Source: Phenylobacterium sp. CCH9-H3
GTDB taxonomy: Bacteria; Pseudomonadota; Alphaproteobacteria; Caulobacterales; Caulobacteraceae
DNA length: 64,000 bases
Assembly (NCBI RefSeq): GCF_001557235.1
Contig: NZ_LSJI01000180.1
Span: 83,501-147,500, forward strand
Reading direction: 5' to 3'
Within the stretch, counting starts at the first letter, position 1; every line of letters begins with the position of its first letter. Positions 44,817-54,202 of the stretch are shown here, piece after piece. A model generated the notes under the pieces. It did not search any database. It was not told where the DNA came from and saw only the letters and a list, made by a program, of their open reading frames with translations. The translations under genes and the position numbers were made by a program.

Positions 44817-45679
44817 CCCTGCCTCGCCAAGGCTTCGCAGGGCCGGGCCCTGTGGTTCGGCTGCCGGGTCTGGCGCCGGTGTTCCTGGTCCTGACGCTCG
44901 GGGTGCTGGGGGTCCTGATCGTGCTGCCGCTGGGGGTGGTGTTCCACCAGGCGTTCGCCCGGGGGCTGGAGGCCTATCTGGAGCCGCTGAAGCAGCCCGA
45001 CGCACTGGCCGCGATCCGGCTGACGCTGGTGGTGGCGGCGATCTCCGTGCCGCTGAACGCGGTGTTCGGCGTCGCGGCCGCGTGGGCGGTGGCCCGGTTC
45101 GAGTTCCGGGGCAAGAGCCTGCTGGTCACCTTCATCGACCTGCCGTTCTCGATGTCGCCGGTGGTCTCGGGCCTGGTCTGGGTGTTGCTGTTCGGCGCTC
45201 AAGGGTGGTTCGGCCCCTGGCTGCAGGATCATGGCGTGAAGATCATCTTCGCCACCACGGGCCTGGTCCTGGCGACCACCCTGGTCACCCTTCCGTTCGT
45301 GGCCCGCGAGCTGATCCCGCTGATGCAGGACCAGGGCGCGGACGAGGAAGCGGCGGCGCTCACCCTGGGCGCCGGCGGCTGGACCACCTTCTTCCGGGTG
45401 ACCCTGCCCAACATCAAGTGGGCGCTGCTCTATGGCGTCCTTCTGTGCAACGCCCGCGCCATGGGCGAGTTCGGCGCGGTGTCCGTCGTTTCCGGCAGCG
45501 TGCGTGGCCTGACCACCACTTTGCCGCTCCACGTCGAGGTGCTCTACAATGACTACGAATTCGTCGGCGCCTTCGCGGCGGCCTCAGTCCTGGCCGGCCT
45601 CGGGCTCCTCACCCTGGTCCTCAAGACCTTCCTCGAATGGCGTCATTCCGGTGAACTTTCGGCAAGCCGACGACACTAG
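44813..45679 (+). CDS. cysW: Sulfate ABC transporter permease CysW
   Basis: This 288-residue permease pairs with CysT. It shows [27 protein letters not shown] (near 104), the EAA-type loop [29 protein letters not shown] (near 180) and [29 protein letters not shown], all CysW hallmarks. ATG at 44813 overlaps the cysT stop (ATGA). Its last 29 bp are shared with the start of cysA. Confidence 0.95.
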   Translation: MTLPRQGFAGPGPVVRLPGLAPVFLVLTLGVLGVLIVLPLGVVFHQAFARGLEAYLEPLKQPDALAAIRLTLVVAAISVPLNAVFGVAAAWAVARFEFRGKSLLVTFIDLPFSMSPVVSGLVWVLLFGAQGWFGPWLQDHGVKIIFATTGLVLATTLVTLPFVARELIPLMQDQGADEEAAALTLGAGGWTTFFRVTLPNIKWALLYGVLLCNARAMGEFGAVSVVSGSVRGLTTTLPLHVEVLYNDYEFVGAFAAASVLAGLGLLTLVLKTFLEWRHSGELSASRRH

Positions 45680-46733
45680 CTCCCCGACCGCCACCGCCCT
45701 GGAGATCAAGGGAATCTCCAAGGCCTTCGGCCGCTTTCCGGCGCTGAAGGACGTGTCGCTCCAGGCCAAGGACAAGGAGTTCCTGGCGCTGCTGGGGCCG
45801 TCCGGCTCGGGCAAGACCACGCTGCTGCGCGTACTGGCCGGGCTGGAGACGCCCGACGCCGGCGAGGTGCGGTTCGCGGGCGAGGACTTCCTGTCCCTGC
45901 CGGTGCGCCGCCGGAAGGTGGGGATGGTGTTCCAGCACTACGCCCTGTTCCGGCACATGACGGTCGCCCAGAACATCGCGTTCGGGCTGACGGTCCGGAA
46001 GCGGGCGGAGAAGCCGGGCAAGGCCGAGATCGCCGACCGGGTCGCGCACCTGCTGCAGCTCGTGCAGCTCGAGGGCCTCGACAAGCGTTATCCGTCCCAG
46101 CTCTCGGGCGGCCAGCGGCAGCGCGTGGCTCTGGCGCGGGCGCTGGCGATCGAGCCGCGGATGCTGCTGCTGGACGAGCCGTTCGGCGCCCTCGACGCCC
46201 AGGTCCGGCGCGAGCTGCGGCGCTGGCTGCGCGAGCTGCACGACCGGGCGGGCGTCACCACCGTCTTCGTCACCCACGACCAGGAGGAGGCGCTGGACCT
46301 GGCCGACCGGGTGGCGATCCTGAAGGACGGCGAGCTGATCCAACTGGGCACGCCCAACGAGGTCTACGAACATCCTGCGACGCCGTTCGTGTTCGATTTC
46401 CTGGGCCAGGCCTGTCGGTTGCCCGGCGTGGTGGACGGCGGGCGGCTGCGGATCGCCGGCTGGGAAGGCGAGGCGCCGGCCGGCGCGCCCCAGGGGCCGG
46501 TCGAGGTCTTCTTCCGCCCCGACGAAGTGGCGTTCGCGCCGCCGGGCGGAACCGGCCTGGCGGCCCAGGTGCGCGGCGTCGCCCAGCGCGGTCCGGACGT
46601 GCGGATCGACTGCCAGGTGGAAGGCGCACCCATGGAGCTGCAGGCCCACGGGCCCAGCCTGCCGCCGGGCGTCGGTCCGGGGCTGTCGGTGCGGATCACC
46701 CCGCTCCGTCCACAGGTTTACGCTGCGGCTTGA
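45651..46733 (+). CDS. cysA: Sulfate/thiosulfate ABC transporter ATPase
   Basis: This 360-residue ATPase has Walker [10 protein letters not shown] (near 46), Q-loop [12 protein letters not shown], signature [15 protein letters not shown] (near 145), Walker [14 protein letters not shown] and the histidine in [10 protein letters not shown]-terminal TOBE-like regulatory region (about 255-360) follows. I chose GTG at 45651 (VNFRQADD) because the upstream in-frame extension from 45549 runs through cysW and looks random; the start still overlaps cysW by 29 bp. It completes the sbp-cysT-cysW-cysA operon. Confidence 0.93.
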   Translation: MNFRQADDTSSPTATALEIKGISKAFGRFPALKDVSLQAKDKEFLALLGPSGSGKTTLLRVLAGLETPDAGEVRFAGEDFLSLPVRRRKVGMVFQHYALFRHMTVAQNIAFGLTVRKRAEKPGKAEIADRVAHLLQLVQLEGLDKRYPSQLSGGQRQRVALARALAIEPRMLLLDEPFGALDAQVRRELRRWLRELHDRAGVTTVFVTHDQEEALDLADRVAILKDGELIQLGTPNEVYEHPATPFVFDFLGQACRLPGVVDGGRLRIAGWEGEAPAGAPQGPVEVFFRPDEVAFAPPGGTGLAAQVRGVAQRGPDVRIDCQVEGAPMELQAHGPSLPPGVGPGLSVRITPLRPQVYAAA

Positions 46734-46766
46734 ATCCAAACGGGCGGGTCGTGCGTTGAAGGGGGC

Positions 46767-47000
46767 ATGAGCGAACTCACCCGCCGCTTTTGTGTCCATG
46801 GCGTCGCCGAGTCGGCGTCCCGCGCCCACCTCATCGAAGGCGTCAGCTTCGAGGATGCGGCGCTGACCTTCCTGGGCGAGCACCACCCCGTGGTCGACGC
46901 CGACAACGAGGTCAGCCTCTATGTCGAGGACCTGGACACCGGCGAGCGCCAGTGTTTCCGCATCGACCCGGAGACCGGGGAAACCGCGCCCTGCGACTAG
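46767..47000 (+). CDS. Small conserved protein after cysA
   Basis: This acidic 77-residue protein (RRFCVHGVAESASRAHLIEGVSFEDAAL, HHPVVDADNEVSLYVEDLDTGERQCFRIDPETGE) has no signal peptide or membrane segment. It resembles small alphaproteobacterial proteins that I believe are called DUF5961, but I am not certain. It lies 33 bp after cysA, so it may be in the sulfate operon. It converges on the M1 aminopeptidase gene with a 6-bp gap. Confidence 0.65.
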   Translation: MSELTRRFCVHGVAESASRAHLIEGVSFEDAALTFLGEHHPVVDADNEVSLYVEDLDTGERQCFRIDPETGETAPCD

Positions 47001-47006
47001 CCGCCT

Positions 47007-49600
47007 TCAGCGTCCGTTCGCGGCCAGCCAGCGATCCATCTCCGGCACGCGGTCCCTGATCACGCCCAGACGATAGCGCACCGCCGCCTCGGCCTTCTCG
47101 ACCTCGCCGCGGGTGGAGGCCGGCACGGTGGCCTTCAGCTTCGCGAGCTTGTCCAGCATCGCCGGATCGCGCGAGCCGGTGGCCAGCTGCGCGAAATAGG
47201 TGATGCGGCTGGTGGGCTCGAGGAACGCCTCGAGTTTCGCGCGATTGGCCATGGCGAAGTCGTACGCCTTGTCGGGGAACGCGCCCGCCACGGCGGCGAC
47301 GAGGCCGGGGACTTCGGTCGGCTGCGGCTCGCCGCTGAGGGCCAGCGACAGGGTCCGGTCGGCCAGGGCGGGGTCTTCGCTGGCGCCGAGGTAGCCGTAG
47401 AGCCGCGCCCGGTCGGTGGGGTCCTTAGAGGCCTTGGCCTTTGCGTGGATGGCCTCCCAGGCCGCCGCGTCGGCGTTGGCCGCGACGATGGACAGCACGG
47501 TGCTGCGGGCGGCGCCGGAGAGAGTGGCGGGATCCTTCAGCCAGGCGTCGAAGCGGCGGCGGGCCTCGGCCACCGTAGCCGCGTCGCCCATCTCGCCGAG
47601 CTGGACCAGAACGGCGCGGCGGGTGACCGCGGTGTTGTCGCTCTCGCCGGGCTTGGCGTCCCAGCCCAGCCGCGCGGCGATGGGGGCCAGGCGGCCACGA
47701 GCGAAGGCGCGATAGGCCGGCTGGCTGGCGCGGCCGCCGTACAGCCAGTCCAAGGCGCCGAGTTGGCCCGCCAGCGCCTCCAGCACCACCGGATCGGCGT
47801 CGGCCGGCGCATTGCGGGCCAGGGCCAGGAAGTCGCTCATGGGCGCGAGGCCGGCCTCGCCGAGGGCGCGGCTGTCGTACAGCAGGCCCAGCTGGTCGGC
47901 CGCCGGAAGGCGCGCGAAGGTCGGTGCGAGGCTGGCCCAGAGCGCCGGCGAATAGGCGCTGCGGAAATAGCCCGTCTGGCCAGCGTTGATCACGGCGGGC
48001 GTCGCGGCCGGGACCGTCTTCGGGGCCCCGGCGCTGACGACCTCCAGCCAGCGGCCGTTGGCGGCCTCCACCGCCACGGGCGTGCGCCAGGTCTGCGGCG
48101 TGCGCTGGCTCGCGTCGACGCCGAAGCGCTCCTGGGTCAGCGAGATCCCGCCGGCGCCTTCCTTGGCGCGGATCAGCGGCACGCCCGGCTGCAGCAGGAA
48201 GTCGTGGGCCACCTCCACCACTTTCTTGTCAGGCGCGGCCTGGTCCAGAGCACGCCACAGGTCGTCGCTGACCGCGTTGCGGTAGGCGTGGTCGCGGATG
48301 TAGTTGCGCACGCCGGCCTTGAAGGCGTCTTCGCCCACATAGGCTTCCAGCATCCGGATCACCGCCTGGCCCTTCTGGTAGGTGATGGCGTCGAAGGCGT
48401 TGGCCGCGGCGAAGACGTCGGGGATGTCCGCGATGACCGGGTGGGTGCCCGCCCGGCTGTCCAGCCGCATGGCGCCCTGTTGGCCGGCCTGGGTCGAGAG
48501 CCAGACCTTCCATTCGGGGTGGAAGTGGTCGGTGGCCTTGTTCTCCATCCACGAGGCGAAGCCCTCGTTCAGCCACAGGTCGTCCCACCAGCCCATGGTG
48601 ACGAGGTTGCCGAACCACTGGTGCGCCACCTCGTGGGCGACCACGATGAAGACGTTCTGCCGGTCGGCTTCGGTCGACAGCTTGGGATCGATCAGCAGGG
48701 CGTAGTCGAAGTAGAAGATCGCGCCCCAGTTCTCCATGGCCGCGAAGAACTGGCTGTTGCCGGGGCCGGCCACCAGGTCGAGCTTGGGCAGCGGGTAGGG
48801 GGTTCCGAACCAGTCCTCGTAGTAGGGCAGCAGCTTGGCCGCCGCATCCAGCGCGAACTCGCCCTTGGCCGCGTCGCCCTTGCGGACGATCACGCCCACA
48901 TCGGTCTTGCCGACCTGTCGATGGATGCGCTCGAAGTCGCCGAGGGCCATGAACAGCAGGTAGGAGCTCATCTTCGGGCTGTCGGCGAACCGCACAGCGC
49001 GGCGGCTCAAGCCGCCACCGGCATGTTCGACACCGGCATCTGGCCGGCGGGCGTCTCGATGGTCAGCGAGAACACCGCCTTCACGCCCGGCTCGTCCCAC
49101 ATGGGCGCGAAGCGGCGCGCGTCGGAGTTCTCGAACTGGGTGAAGAGCGCGCGGCGCTTGGTCCCGTCCTCGTCCTCGTAGTCCAGGGCGAAGAGGCCCG
49201 AGGCCTGCTGGTAGATCTTGCCCGCGTAGTCGATGGATAGGATGTAGCGGCCGGGCGCCAGGGTCTTGGGGAAGACGAAGGCGGCGGTCTGCTGCTGGTC
49301 GTCCAGCACGATCTTCGGGGCTGCGGCCTGGTCGGAGAGGCTGACCCGGCCGAAGGTCAGGTCGGCCGCGTTGAGCACGATGCGGTCGGTGGGCCTCACC
49401 ACCGTCAGCTCGATCCGCGCCTGGCCGGTGAACGTCAGCTTCGCCGCGTCGGGCGTCACGCGGATGTCGTAGCGGTCGGGCCGCACGTCCGTGGGCAGGA
49501 CGATCCTTGTCGAGGCCGCGGGTTTCGTCGGCGTGGGGCCGGCCAGGGCAGGGGCGGCGGTCGCCAGCAGAGCGGCGGCGACGGCGGCAAGAAATTTCAT
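47007..49600 (-). pseudogene. M1-family aminopeptidase broken by a frameshift
   Basis: The 5' part (49600 to 49007) encodes a signal peptide (KFLAAVAAALLATAAPALAG) and the M1 N-terminal beta domain up to DEPGVKAVFSLTIETPAG and SNMPVAA, then stops at TGA (49009-49007). The rest continues in another frame from about 49030 down to 47007: SPKMSSYLLFMALGDFE, exopeptidase motif AAMENWG, zinc site HEVAHQWFGN with the downstream Glu in LNEGFASW, and a full ERAP1-like C-terminal domain. Together they make one complete M1 peptidase of about 860 residues except for roughly 7 missing codons at the junction. A short deletion is likely; sequencing error cannot be excluded. A downstream fragment alone would lack a signal peptide. 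Confidence 0.85.
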
Positions 49601-49660
49601 CAGAAGGAACCTGGGCGGCAAAAATGAAGCGCGCACCATACGGATGCGCCGTGGCCTTTC

Positions 49661-51118
49661 CTAGGCGGGCTTCCGACCGTTCATCTCATCGCCCGCATCC
49701 GCCGGCAGACGCGCGAACCAGAACATCGAGATCATGGTCACCAGCCCCACGATCACGAAGGCGGGCGCCACGGTGTCCGCTGTCAGCCGGGTTGCGCCCG
49801 CCATGACCATCAGAAGGTGCAGGAGGCTGGCCGAGAGGCCGATGCCGATGGACTGGACGAGCTGCTGCACCATCGAGGCGGTGGTGGCCGCGCGGCTCAT
49901 CTCGTCGCTCTCGACGTCGGCATAGGCCAGTCCATTGAGGGCGGTGAACTGCAGCGAGCGGAAGAAGCCGCCGACGCCGAGGACCGCCATGATCGCCCAG
50001 TGCGGCCAGTCCGGGCGGAAGAGGGCGTAGGCGACGAAGCTGAAGCCCACGATCACGGCGTTGACCAGCAGCACCGTGCGGAAGCCGAAGCGGCGCAGGA
50101 TCGGCGGGGCGGTGGTCTTCATCACCAGGGCCCCCACCGCCGAGATGAAGGTCATCAGGCCGGCGGCGAAGGCGCTCATCCCGAACGCCACCTGCAGCAG
50201 CATGGCCAGAAGGAACGGGTTGGCGCCCATGGCCACGCGCATGAAGCCGCCCCCGATCACCGAGGCGTTGAATGTGGGCTTGCGGAAGATGCCGAGCTGG
50301 ATGACCGCATGGGGCGTGCGGCCTGCGTGCCAGGCGTAGAGGCCGAGGCTGGCGAAACCCAGGGCGAACAACCCGGCCACCGCCGAGGGGGCGAGCGTCT
50401 CGCGGCCCAGGTTCTCGAAGCCGAAGATCAGGGCGGCGAGGCCCAGGCCGGTCAGGATGATGCCGGGAAGGTCCACCGGCGGCGGCGCCTGTTCCCGCAC
50501 TTCGGGTACATGTCGCCAGACCAGGAAAAGGCCGATCACCGCGATCGGCAGGTTCATGAAGAAGATCCAGCGCCAGTCGGCGAAGGTGACGATGGCGCCC
50601 CCGACGACGGGGCCCACCACCGGTCCCAGGAGCGCCGGCATGGTCACGACCGACATGGCGCCGACCAGCTCGCTCTTAGGCGTGGTCCGCAGCAGCACCA
50701 GGCGGCCCACGGGCATCAAGGTGGCGCCCGCCGCACCCTGGAGGAACCGGAAGAGGATCAACTGCCAGAGATCGCCGGCGAAGCCGCAGGCGACGGAGCC
50801 GGCGGCGTAGAGGACGATGGAGCACATGAACACGCGCCGGGCGCCGAACCGGTCGGCCAGCCAGCCCGACAGCGGCAGGAAAATCGCGGCCGACAGCATG
50901 TAGACCGTGATCGCCGTGTTGAGCCGCAGGGGCTCGACGTCGAACGCGCGCGCCATGGCGGGCAGGGCGTTGGTGATGACCGTCGCGTTCAGCGTCTGCA
51001 TCAGTAGGGCCGAGCCGATGATCGCCGGCACCAGCCAGCCGCGCGTGACTGTGCTGGCGTCTCTGGGGGCGGCCGCCTCGGGCAGAGCCTCGCCGAGCGG
51101 CTCGTCGGTGGGGCTCAT
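49661..51118 (-). CDS. MFS multidrug exporter, DHA2 (14-helix) family
   Basis: This 485-residue drug:proton antiporter has about 14 hydrophobic segments. Motifs are LNATVITNALPAMARAF in helix 1, GWLADRFGARRVF (motif A) and the motif C-like region PALLGPVVGPVVGGAIVTFADWRWIFFMNLPIAV, an EmrB/QacA pattern. The gene overlaps the upstream marR gene by 4 bp (ATGA), so the repressor and pump are one unit under the operator at 51564-51579. The substrate is unknown. Confidence 0.92.
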   Translation of the reverse strand: MSPTDEPLGEALPEAAAPRDASTVTRGWLVPAIIGSALLMQTLNATVITNALPAMARAFDVEPLRLNTAITVYMLSAAIFLPLSGWLADRFGARRVFMCSIVLYAAGSVACGFAGDLWQLILFRFLQGAAGATLMPVGRLVLLRTTPKSELVGAMSVVTMPALLGPVVGPVVGGAIVTFADWRWIFFMNLPIAVIGLFLVWRHVPEVREQAPPPVDLPGIILTGLGLAALIFGFENLGRETLAPSAVAGLFALGFASLGLYAWHAGRTPHAVIQLGIFRKPTFNASVIGGGFMRVAMGANPFLLAMLLQVAFGMSAFAAGLMTFISAVGALVMKTTAPPILRRFGFRTVLLVNAVIVGFSFVAYALFRPDWPHWAIMAVLGVGGFFRSLQFTALNGLAYADVESDEMSRAATTASMVQQLVQSIGIGLSASLLHLLMVMAGATRLTADTVAPAFVIVGLVTMISMFWFARLPADAGDEMNGRKPA

Positions 51119-51549
51119 GCGTCCACCAGGCGGAGCAGGGCGCCTGCCGCCGCCTCCAGCGTCGCGCGGTCGTCGGGAGACAGGCGGCCCAGGCGGGCGG
51201 CCAGCCAGTCGTTGCGCTCGCGCCGGATCATCTCGAGCTTGCGCGCGCCCGCAGCCGTGATCGTCAATCCGAAGCGGCGGCCGTCCTCCGCATGACCGCT
51301 GCGCGCCACGAGGCCCTCCGCTTCGAGCCGCTTCACGTGGGCGCTCATGGTGGGGCGCGAGATCCTCTCGGCTTCGGCCAGGGCGCTGACCCCGATGCCA
51401 GGGTTCTTGGTGACGTGGCCCAGCAGCATGGCGTCCTGTGCGGACAGGCCCACCTTCTGCGCCTCCAGCCGTAGCCGTCGCGACACCCGCAGCAGGGCGG
51501 GCCGTAGGGCTTCGGCGAGGGCGATGATGTCGGGCGGGGTGTCTGGCAT
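51115..51549 (-). CDS. MarR-family transcriptional repressor
   Basis: This 144-residue winged-helix regulator has LSAQDAMLLGHVTKNPGIGVSALAEAERISRPTMSAHVKRLEAEGLVARSGHAEDGRRFGLTIT in separate standard MarR elements: recognition helix SRPTMSAHVKRLE and wing HAEDGRRFGL. It is first in the operon with the MFS pump. A perfect inverted repeat 15 bp before its start is a likely self-operator. Such pairs usually respond to small aromatic compounds. Confidence 0.9.
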   Translation of the reverse strand: MPDTPPDIIALAEALRPALLRVSRRLRLEAQKVGLSAQDAMLLGHVTKNPGIGVSALAEAERISRPTMSAHVKRLEAEGLVARSGHAEDGRRFGLTITAAGARKLEMIRRERNDWLAARLGRLSPDDRATLEAAAGALLRLVDA

Positions 51550-51563
51550 GATAGTTAGGTCGA

Positions 51564-51579
51564 CGAACTATCTAGTTCG
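51564..51579. promoter_or_regulatory. MarR operator
   Basis: CGAACTA-TC-TAGTTCG is a perfect 7-bp inverted repeat with a 2-bp centre, and a further ATAGTT lies at 51551-51556. TAGTT/AACTA half-sites of this kind are typical for MarR-type repressors. It sits 15-30 bp before the marR start. Confidence 0.65.
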
Positions 51580-51627
51580 ACTGGCCGATGAGCGCAACCG
51601 CCGACTTGACGCGCTCCGTCAGCTCAT

Positions 51628-51651
51628 ATTTAACGGATGCGTTATTTAACG
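51628..51651. promoter_or_regulatory. Direct/inverted repeat in front of the ArsR gene
   Basis: ATTTAACG occurs at 51628-51635 and again at 51644-51651, and TAACG-GATG-CGTTA (51631-51644) forms an inverted repeat between them. This AT-rich patch ends 11 bp before the arsR-type start and is a plausible self-operator. Confidence 0.5.
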
Positions 51652-51661
51652 AGCAGGATAA

Positions 51662-52009
51662 ATGAGCCCGTCTGCCGACCCTCTCAGCGCCACGTTCGCC
51701 GCCCTCGCCGACCCGACGCGCCGGGCGATTCTGGCCCGGCTGAGCGAGGGCGAGGCGACGGTGAGGGAACTGGCGGCGCCGTTCGACATCAGCCTGCCGG
51801 CCGTCTCGCGTCACCTGAAGGTGCTGCAGAATGCGGGGCTGATCTCGCAGGGGCGGGAGGCCCAATGGCGACCGTGCCGGCTGGAGACGCGGGCGCTGCG
51901 CGAGGCGGACGGCTGGATCGGAGCCTATCGCCGTTTCTGGGACGGCGGGTTCGGAAAGATGGACGCCTACCTGGCGCAGATTCAAAAGGGAGACCGCGAT
52001 GGCGAGTAG
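51662..52009 (+). CDS. ArsR-family winged-helix regulator
   Basis: This 115-residue regulator has the ArsR pattern: FAALADPTRRAILARLSEGEATVRELAAPFDISLPAVSRHLKVLQNAGLISQGREAQWRPCRLE across residues of about 10-75, with the recognition helix LPAVSRHLKVL. The metal-binding ELCVCDL motif is replaced by VRELAAPF, so it is not a metal sensor of the classical kind. It overlaps the SRPBCC gene by 11 bp; such ArsR-AHSA1 pairs are common, and their ligands are unknown. Confidence 0.9.
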   Translation: MSPSADPLSATFAALADPTRRAILARLSEGEATVRELAAPFDISLPAVSRHLKVLQNAGLISQGREAQWRPCRLETRALREADGWIGAYRRFWDGGFGKMDAYLAQIQKGDRDGE

Positions 52010-52466
52010 GGCCATGGCCGAGACCGAGCTGCTGATCGAGAGGACGTTCGCCGCGCCTGCCCGGCTGGTGTTCGACATGTGGGCCGAGCGCCGCCACTTC
52101 ATGCGCTGGCTGGGTCCGGTGGGCTTCACCTGCACCGAGGCGGAGCTGGACTTCCGCGAGGGCGGGGACTGGAGCGCCACCATGGTTTCGGACCAGTACG
52201 GCGAGTCCCGAATGGCCGGGCGCTACCTCGAGATCGAACCCGGCCGCCGGATCGTGATGACGTTCCGCTGGGTCCACGATGCATCGCACCCCGAGACGGT
52301 CATCACGCTGGTCTTCACCGATAGGGACGGCAAGACCGTCCAACTCTTCCACCAGACGCCCTTCCGCGACGTGGCGAGCCGCGACAGCCACATCGGGGGC
52401 TGGAGCGAGGCCTTCGATCGCGAGCTGGCCTATGCCGAGGGCGTGACACAGGAGCCGACCCCATGA
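51999..52466 (+). CDS. SRPBCC (AHSA1-like) domain protein
   Basis: This 155-residue protein is a START-like ligand-binding fold of the AHSA1/activator of Hsp90 type: LLIERTFAAPARLVFDMWAERRHFMRWLGP, DFREGGDWSATMV, GRYLEIEPGRRIVMTFRW and the C-terminal HIGGWSEAFDRELAYAEG helix. It is translationally coupled to the ArsR gene by an 11-bp overlap and to the GST gene by 4 bp. ATG at 51999 or at 52014 (MAETELL) could be the start. It probably binds a small hydrophobic molecule; function unknown. Confidence 0.87.
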   Translation: MASRAMAETELLIERTFAAPARLVFDMWAERRHFMRWLGPVGFTCTEAELDFREGGDWSATMVSDQYGESRMAGRYLEIEPGRRIVMTFRWVHDASHPETVITLVFTDRDGKTVQLFHQTPFRDVASRDSHIGGWSEAFDRELAYAEGVTQEPTP

Positions 52467-53110
52467 TCACCCTCTACTCTTACCGCTGGGTTCCGGACTT
52501 CGCCCGCGGCCTGGTGCGCGACCTCCGCGTGCGCTGGGCGCTGGAGGAGGCGGGGCTGGACTATCAGCAGTGGCTGATCGGGCTGGGCGATGATCAGAAC
52601 AGCCCCGCCTATCGGGCCTGCCAGCCCTATGGCCAGGTGCCGGCCTACGAGGAGGGTGGGCTGGTGCTGTTCGAGTCCGGCGCCATCGTCCTGCACATCG
52701 GGGAGAAGAGCGAGGCGCTGCTGCCGACGGAGCCGAAAGGCCGGGCCCGGGCGATCTGCTGGCTGTTTTCCGCCCTCAACACCATCGAGCCACCGATCCA
52801 GCGGTTGGCGGAGATCGACCTCTTCCACGCCGAGGAGGCCTGGGCGCAGACGATGCGGCCGGAGGCGGAGGCCTGGGTGAAAAAGCGGCTCTCCGAACTT
52901 GCCGCCGCGCTGGGCGACAAACCCTATCTGGAGGGCGAGTTCACCATCGGCGACCTGATGATGGCGACGGTGCTGCAGATCCTGCGGCACACCGACCTGG
53001 TGGCCGGGGAGCCGCGGCTGCAGGCCTATCTGGAACGGTGCGAAGCGCGTCCGGCGTTCCAGCGCGCGCTTCGCGACCAACTCGCCAGCTTCGAGGACCA
53101 GGCGGCCTGA
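52463..53110 (+). CDS. Glutathione S-transferase family protein
   Basis: This 215-residue protein has a thioredoxin-like N-terminal domain (ITLYSYRW, NSPAYRACQPYGQVPAYEEGGLVLFESGAIVLHI with the glutathione-contacting cis-Pro in QVPAY and ES in FESGA) and an all-helical C-terminal domain (YLEGEFTIGDLMMATVL, with the N-capping S/T-x-x-D). ATG at 52463 overlaps the previous stop. It is the third gene of the ArsR-SRPBCC-GST operon, suggesting a detoxification unit. Confidence 0.88.
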   Translation: MITLYSYRWVPDFARGLVRDLRVRWALEEAGLDYQQWLIGLGDDQNSPAYRACQPYGQVPAYEEGGLVLFESGAIVLHIGEKSEALLPTEPKGRARAICWLFSALNTIEPPIQRLAEIDLFHAEEAWAQTMRPEAEAWVKKRLSELAAALGDKPYLEGEFTIGDLMMATVLQILRHTDLVAGEPRLQAYLERCEARPAFQRALRDQLASFEDQAA

Positions 53111-53129
53111 GCCGCCTGGCCGCCGGCGA

Positions 53130-53894
53130 CTAGAGGACGCCCAGCATCTCGGCGACGAGGGGGTGGCGGACGATGTCGCGGTCGTGCAGGCGCACCACCG
53201 AGATGTTGCCGACTTCTTCCAGCTTGCGGGCCACCGGCCCGAGGCCGGAGAATTCCGGCAGGAGGTCCGACTGGTCGGGGTCGCCGGTGACCACCATGGT
53301 CGAGTGCCATCCCAGGCGGGTCAGCAGCATCTTGAGCTGGGTGTAGGTGCAGTTCTGCGCCTCGTCGATCACCACGAAGGCGTTGTTCAGCGTCCGCCCG
53401 CGCATGAAGCCCACGGGCGCGATCTCGATGGCGCCCTCGCTCATCAGCGCCCGCACCCGCTTCATGGAGAGGCGATCCGACAGGGCGTCGTAGAGCGGGC
53501 GAAGATAGGGGGCCAGCTTGTCCTCGGCGTCGCCGGGCAGGAAGCCGATGGACTCCCCGGCTTCCACCGCCGGGCGCGACAGCACGATGCGGCCGACCCG
53601 CCCAGCCTCGAGGGCCTCCACGGCCTTGGCGATGGCGAGATAGGTCTTGCCGGTGCCGGCCGGGCCCAGGGCCAGGACCAGGTTCTTGGCGTCGATGGCG
53701 TCGATCAGTTCCTGCTGGCCCGGCGACTTGGCCTTGATGGTCTTGAGGTAGGCCTGCTCGCGGTCGTCGTTGTGGTGCTGCAAGGGCGACCAGCCCCTGT
53801 CGACCGGAAGCCTGCGGATTTTATCGTCCCCCTGGAATTGACCGGCGTCGAACGCGCCTTCGCGCACTTGTCGCTTCAGAGCCCGCTTGCTCAT
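53130..53894 (-). CDS. phoH: PhoH-family ATPase
   Basis: This 254-residue protein has Walker A GPAGTGKT (residues 77-84), RIVLSRPAVEAGESIGFLPGD (near 101), and Walker B VVIDEAQNCTYTQLKMLL with VVTGDPDQSD. It is the short PhoH form without the N-terminal RNA-binding extension of the ybeZ genes, and it is not next to ybeY. The family is linked to RNA metabolism. ATG at 53894 has GAGGAGGCC upstream. An intrinsic terminator ends 22 nt before the start codon, so expression may be controlled by attenuation. Confidence 0.9.
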   Translation of the reverse strand: MSKRALKRQVREGAFDAGQFQGDDKIRRLPVDRGWSPLQHHNDDREQAYLKTIKAKSPGQQELIDAIDAKNLVLALGPAGTGKTYLAIAKAVEALEAGRVGRIVLSRPAVEAGESIGFLPGDAEDKLAPYLRPLYDALSDRLSMKRVRALMSEGAIEIAPVGFMRGRTLNNAFVVIDEAQNCTYTQLKMLLTRLGWHSTMVVTGDPDQSDLLPEFSGLGPVARKLEEVGNISVVRLHDRDIVRHPLVAEMLGVL

Positions 53895-54202
53895 AAGGCC
53901 TCCTCAGGGGGCAAGAAAAAAGGGCGTCCCACGTGGGAGCGCCCTTCGGATGATTGGAAACGTACGATGCGGCGGCGTGCGCGGACCGGAGGTCCTTCGC
54001 CATCTGCGGATCCGGGCGAAACGGCCCGGTGGAACAACAGACTCAGCGCCATCCACCCCGTCCAGCGCGAGAACACGGAGGCGGAAACCTCCGCGGCGAT
54101 CTCTCGAGGGCTTTCGCCCCTTCGAATCGCATCACTAGAATGATCCTAACGTCCTTTCCGATCCGTTAAACAGCCCCCTGGGCCAAGAAATGAGGTGCGG
54201 CA
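53895..54202. other. Leader region between phoH and the carbonic anhydrase homologue
   Basis: This 308-bp divergent gap has several strong structures. There is the terminator at 53916-53946, a hairpin CGGAGG-CGGAAA-CCTCCG at about 54076-54093, and a minus-strand short open frame from ATG at 54003. I find no recognisable tmRNA, 4.5S, 6S or RNase P signature. It may carry the phoH leader or a small RNA on the minus strand, plus the promoter for the + gene. Confidence 0.5.
53916..53946 (-). terminator. Intrinsic terminator immediately upstream of phoH (candidate attenuator)
   Basis: Read on the minus strand, a 12-bp stem (AAGGGCG...TCCC with GGGA...CGCCCTT, one bulged base, CACGTG at the tip, 53946-53920) is followed by a run of six T (53921-53916). 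It is a well-formed Rho-independent terminator pointing toward phoH, ending 22 nt before its ATG. Confidence 0.75.

Noticed and set aside
53917..54202. Possible tmRNA, 4.5S RNA or RNase P RNA before phoH
   Set aside because: I found no tag-coding segment, no [14 protein letters not shown] SRP core and no RNase P conserved stretch. Only a terminator and hairpins are supported.
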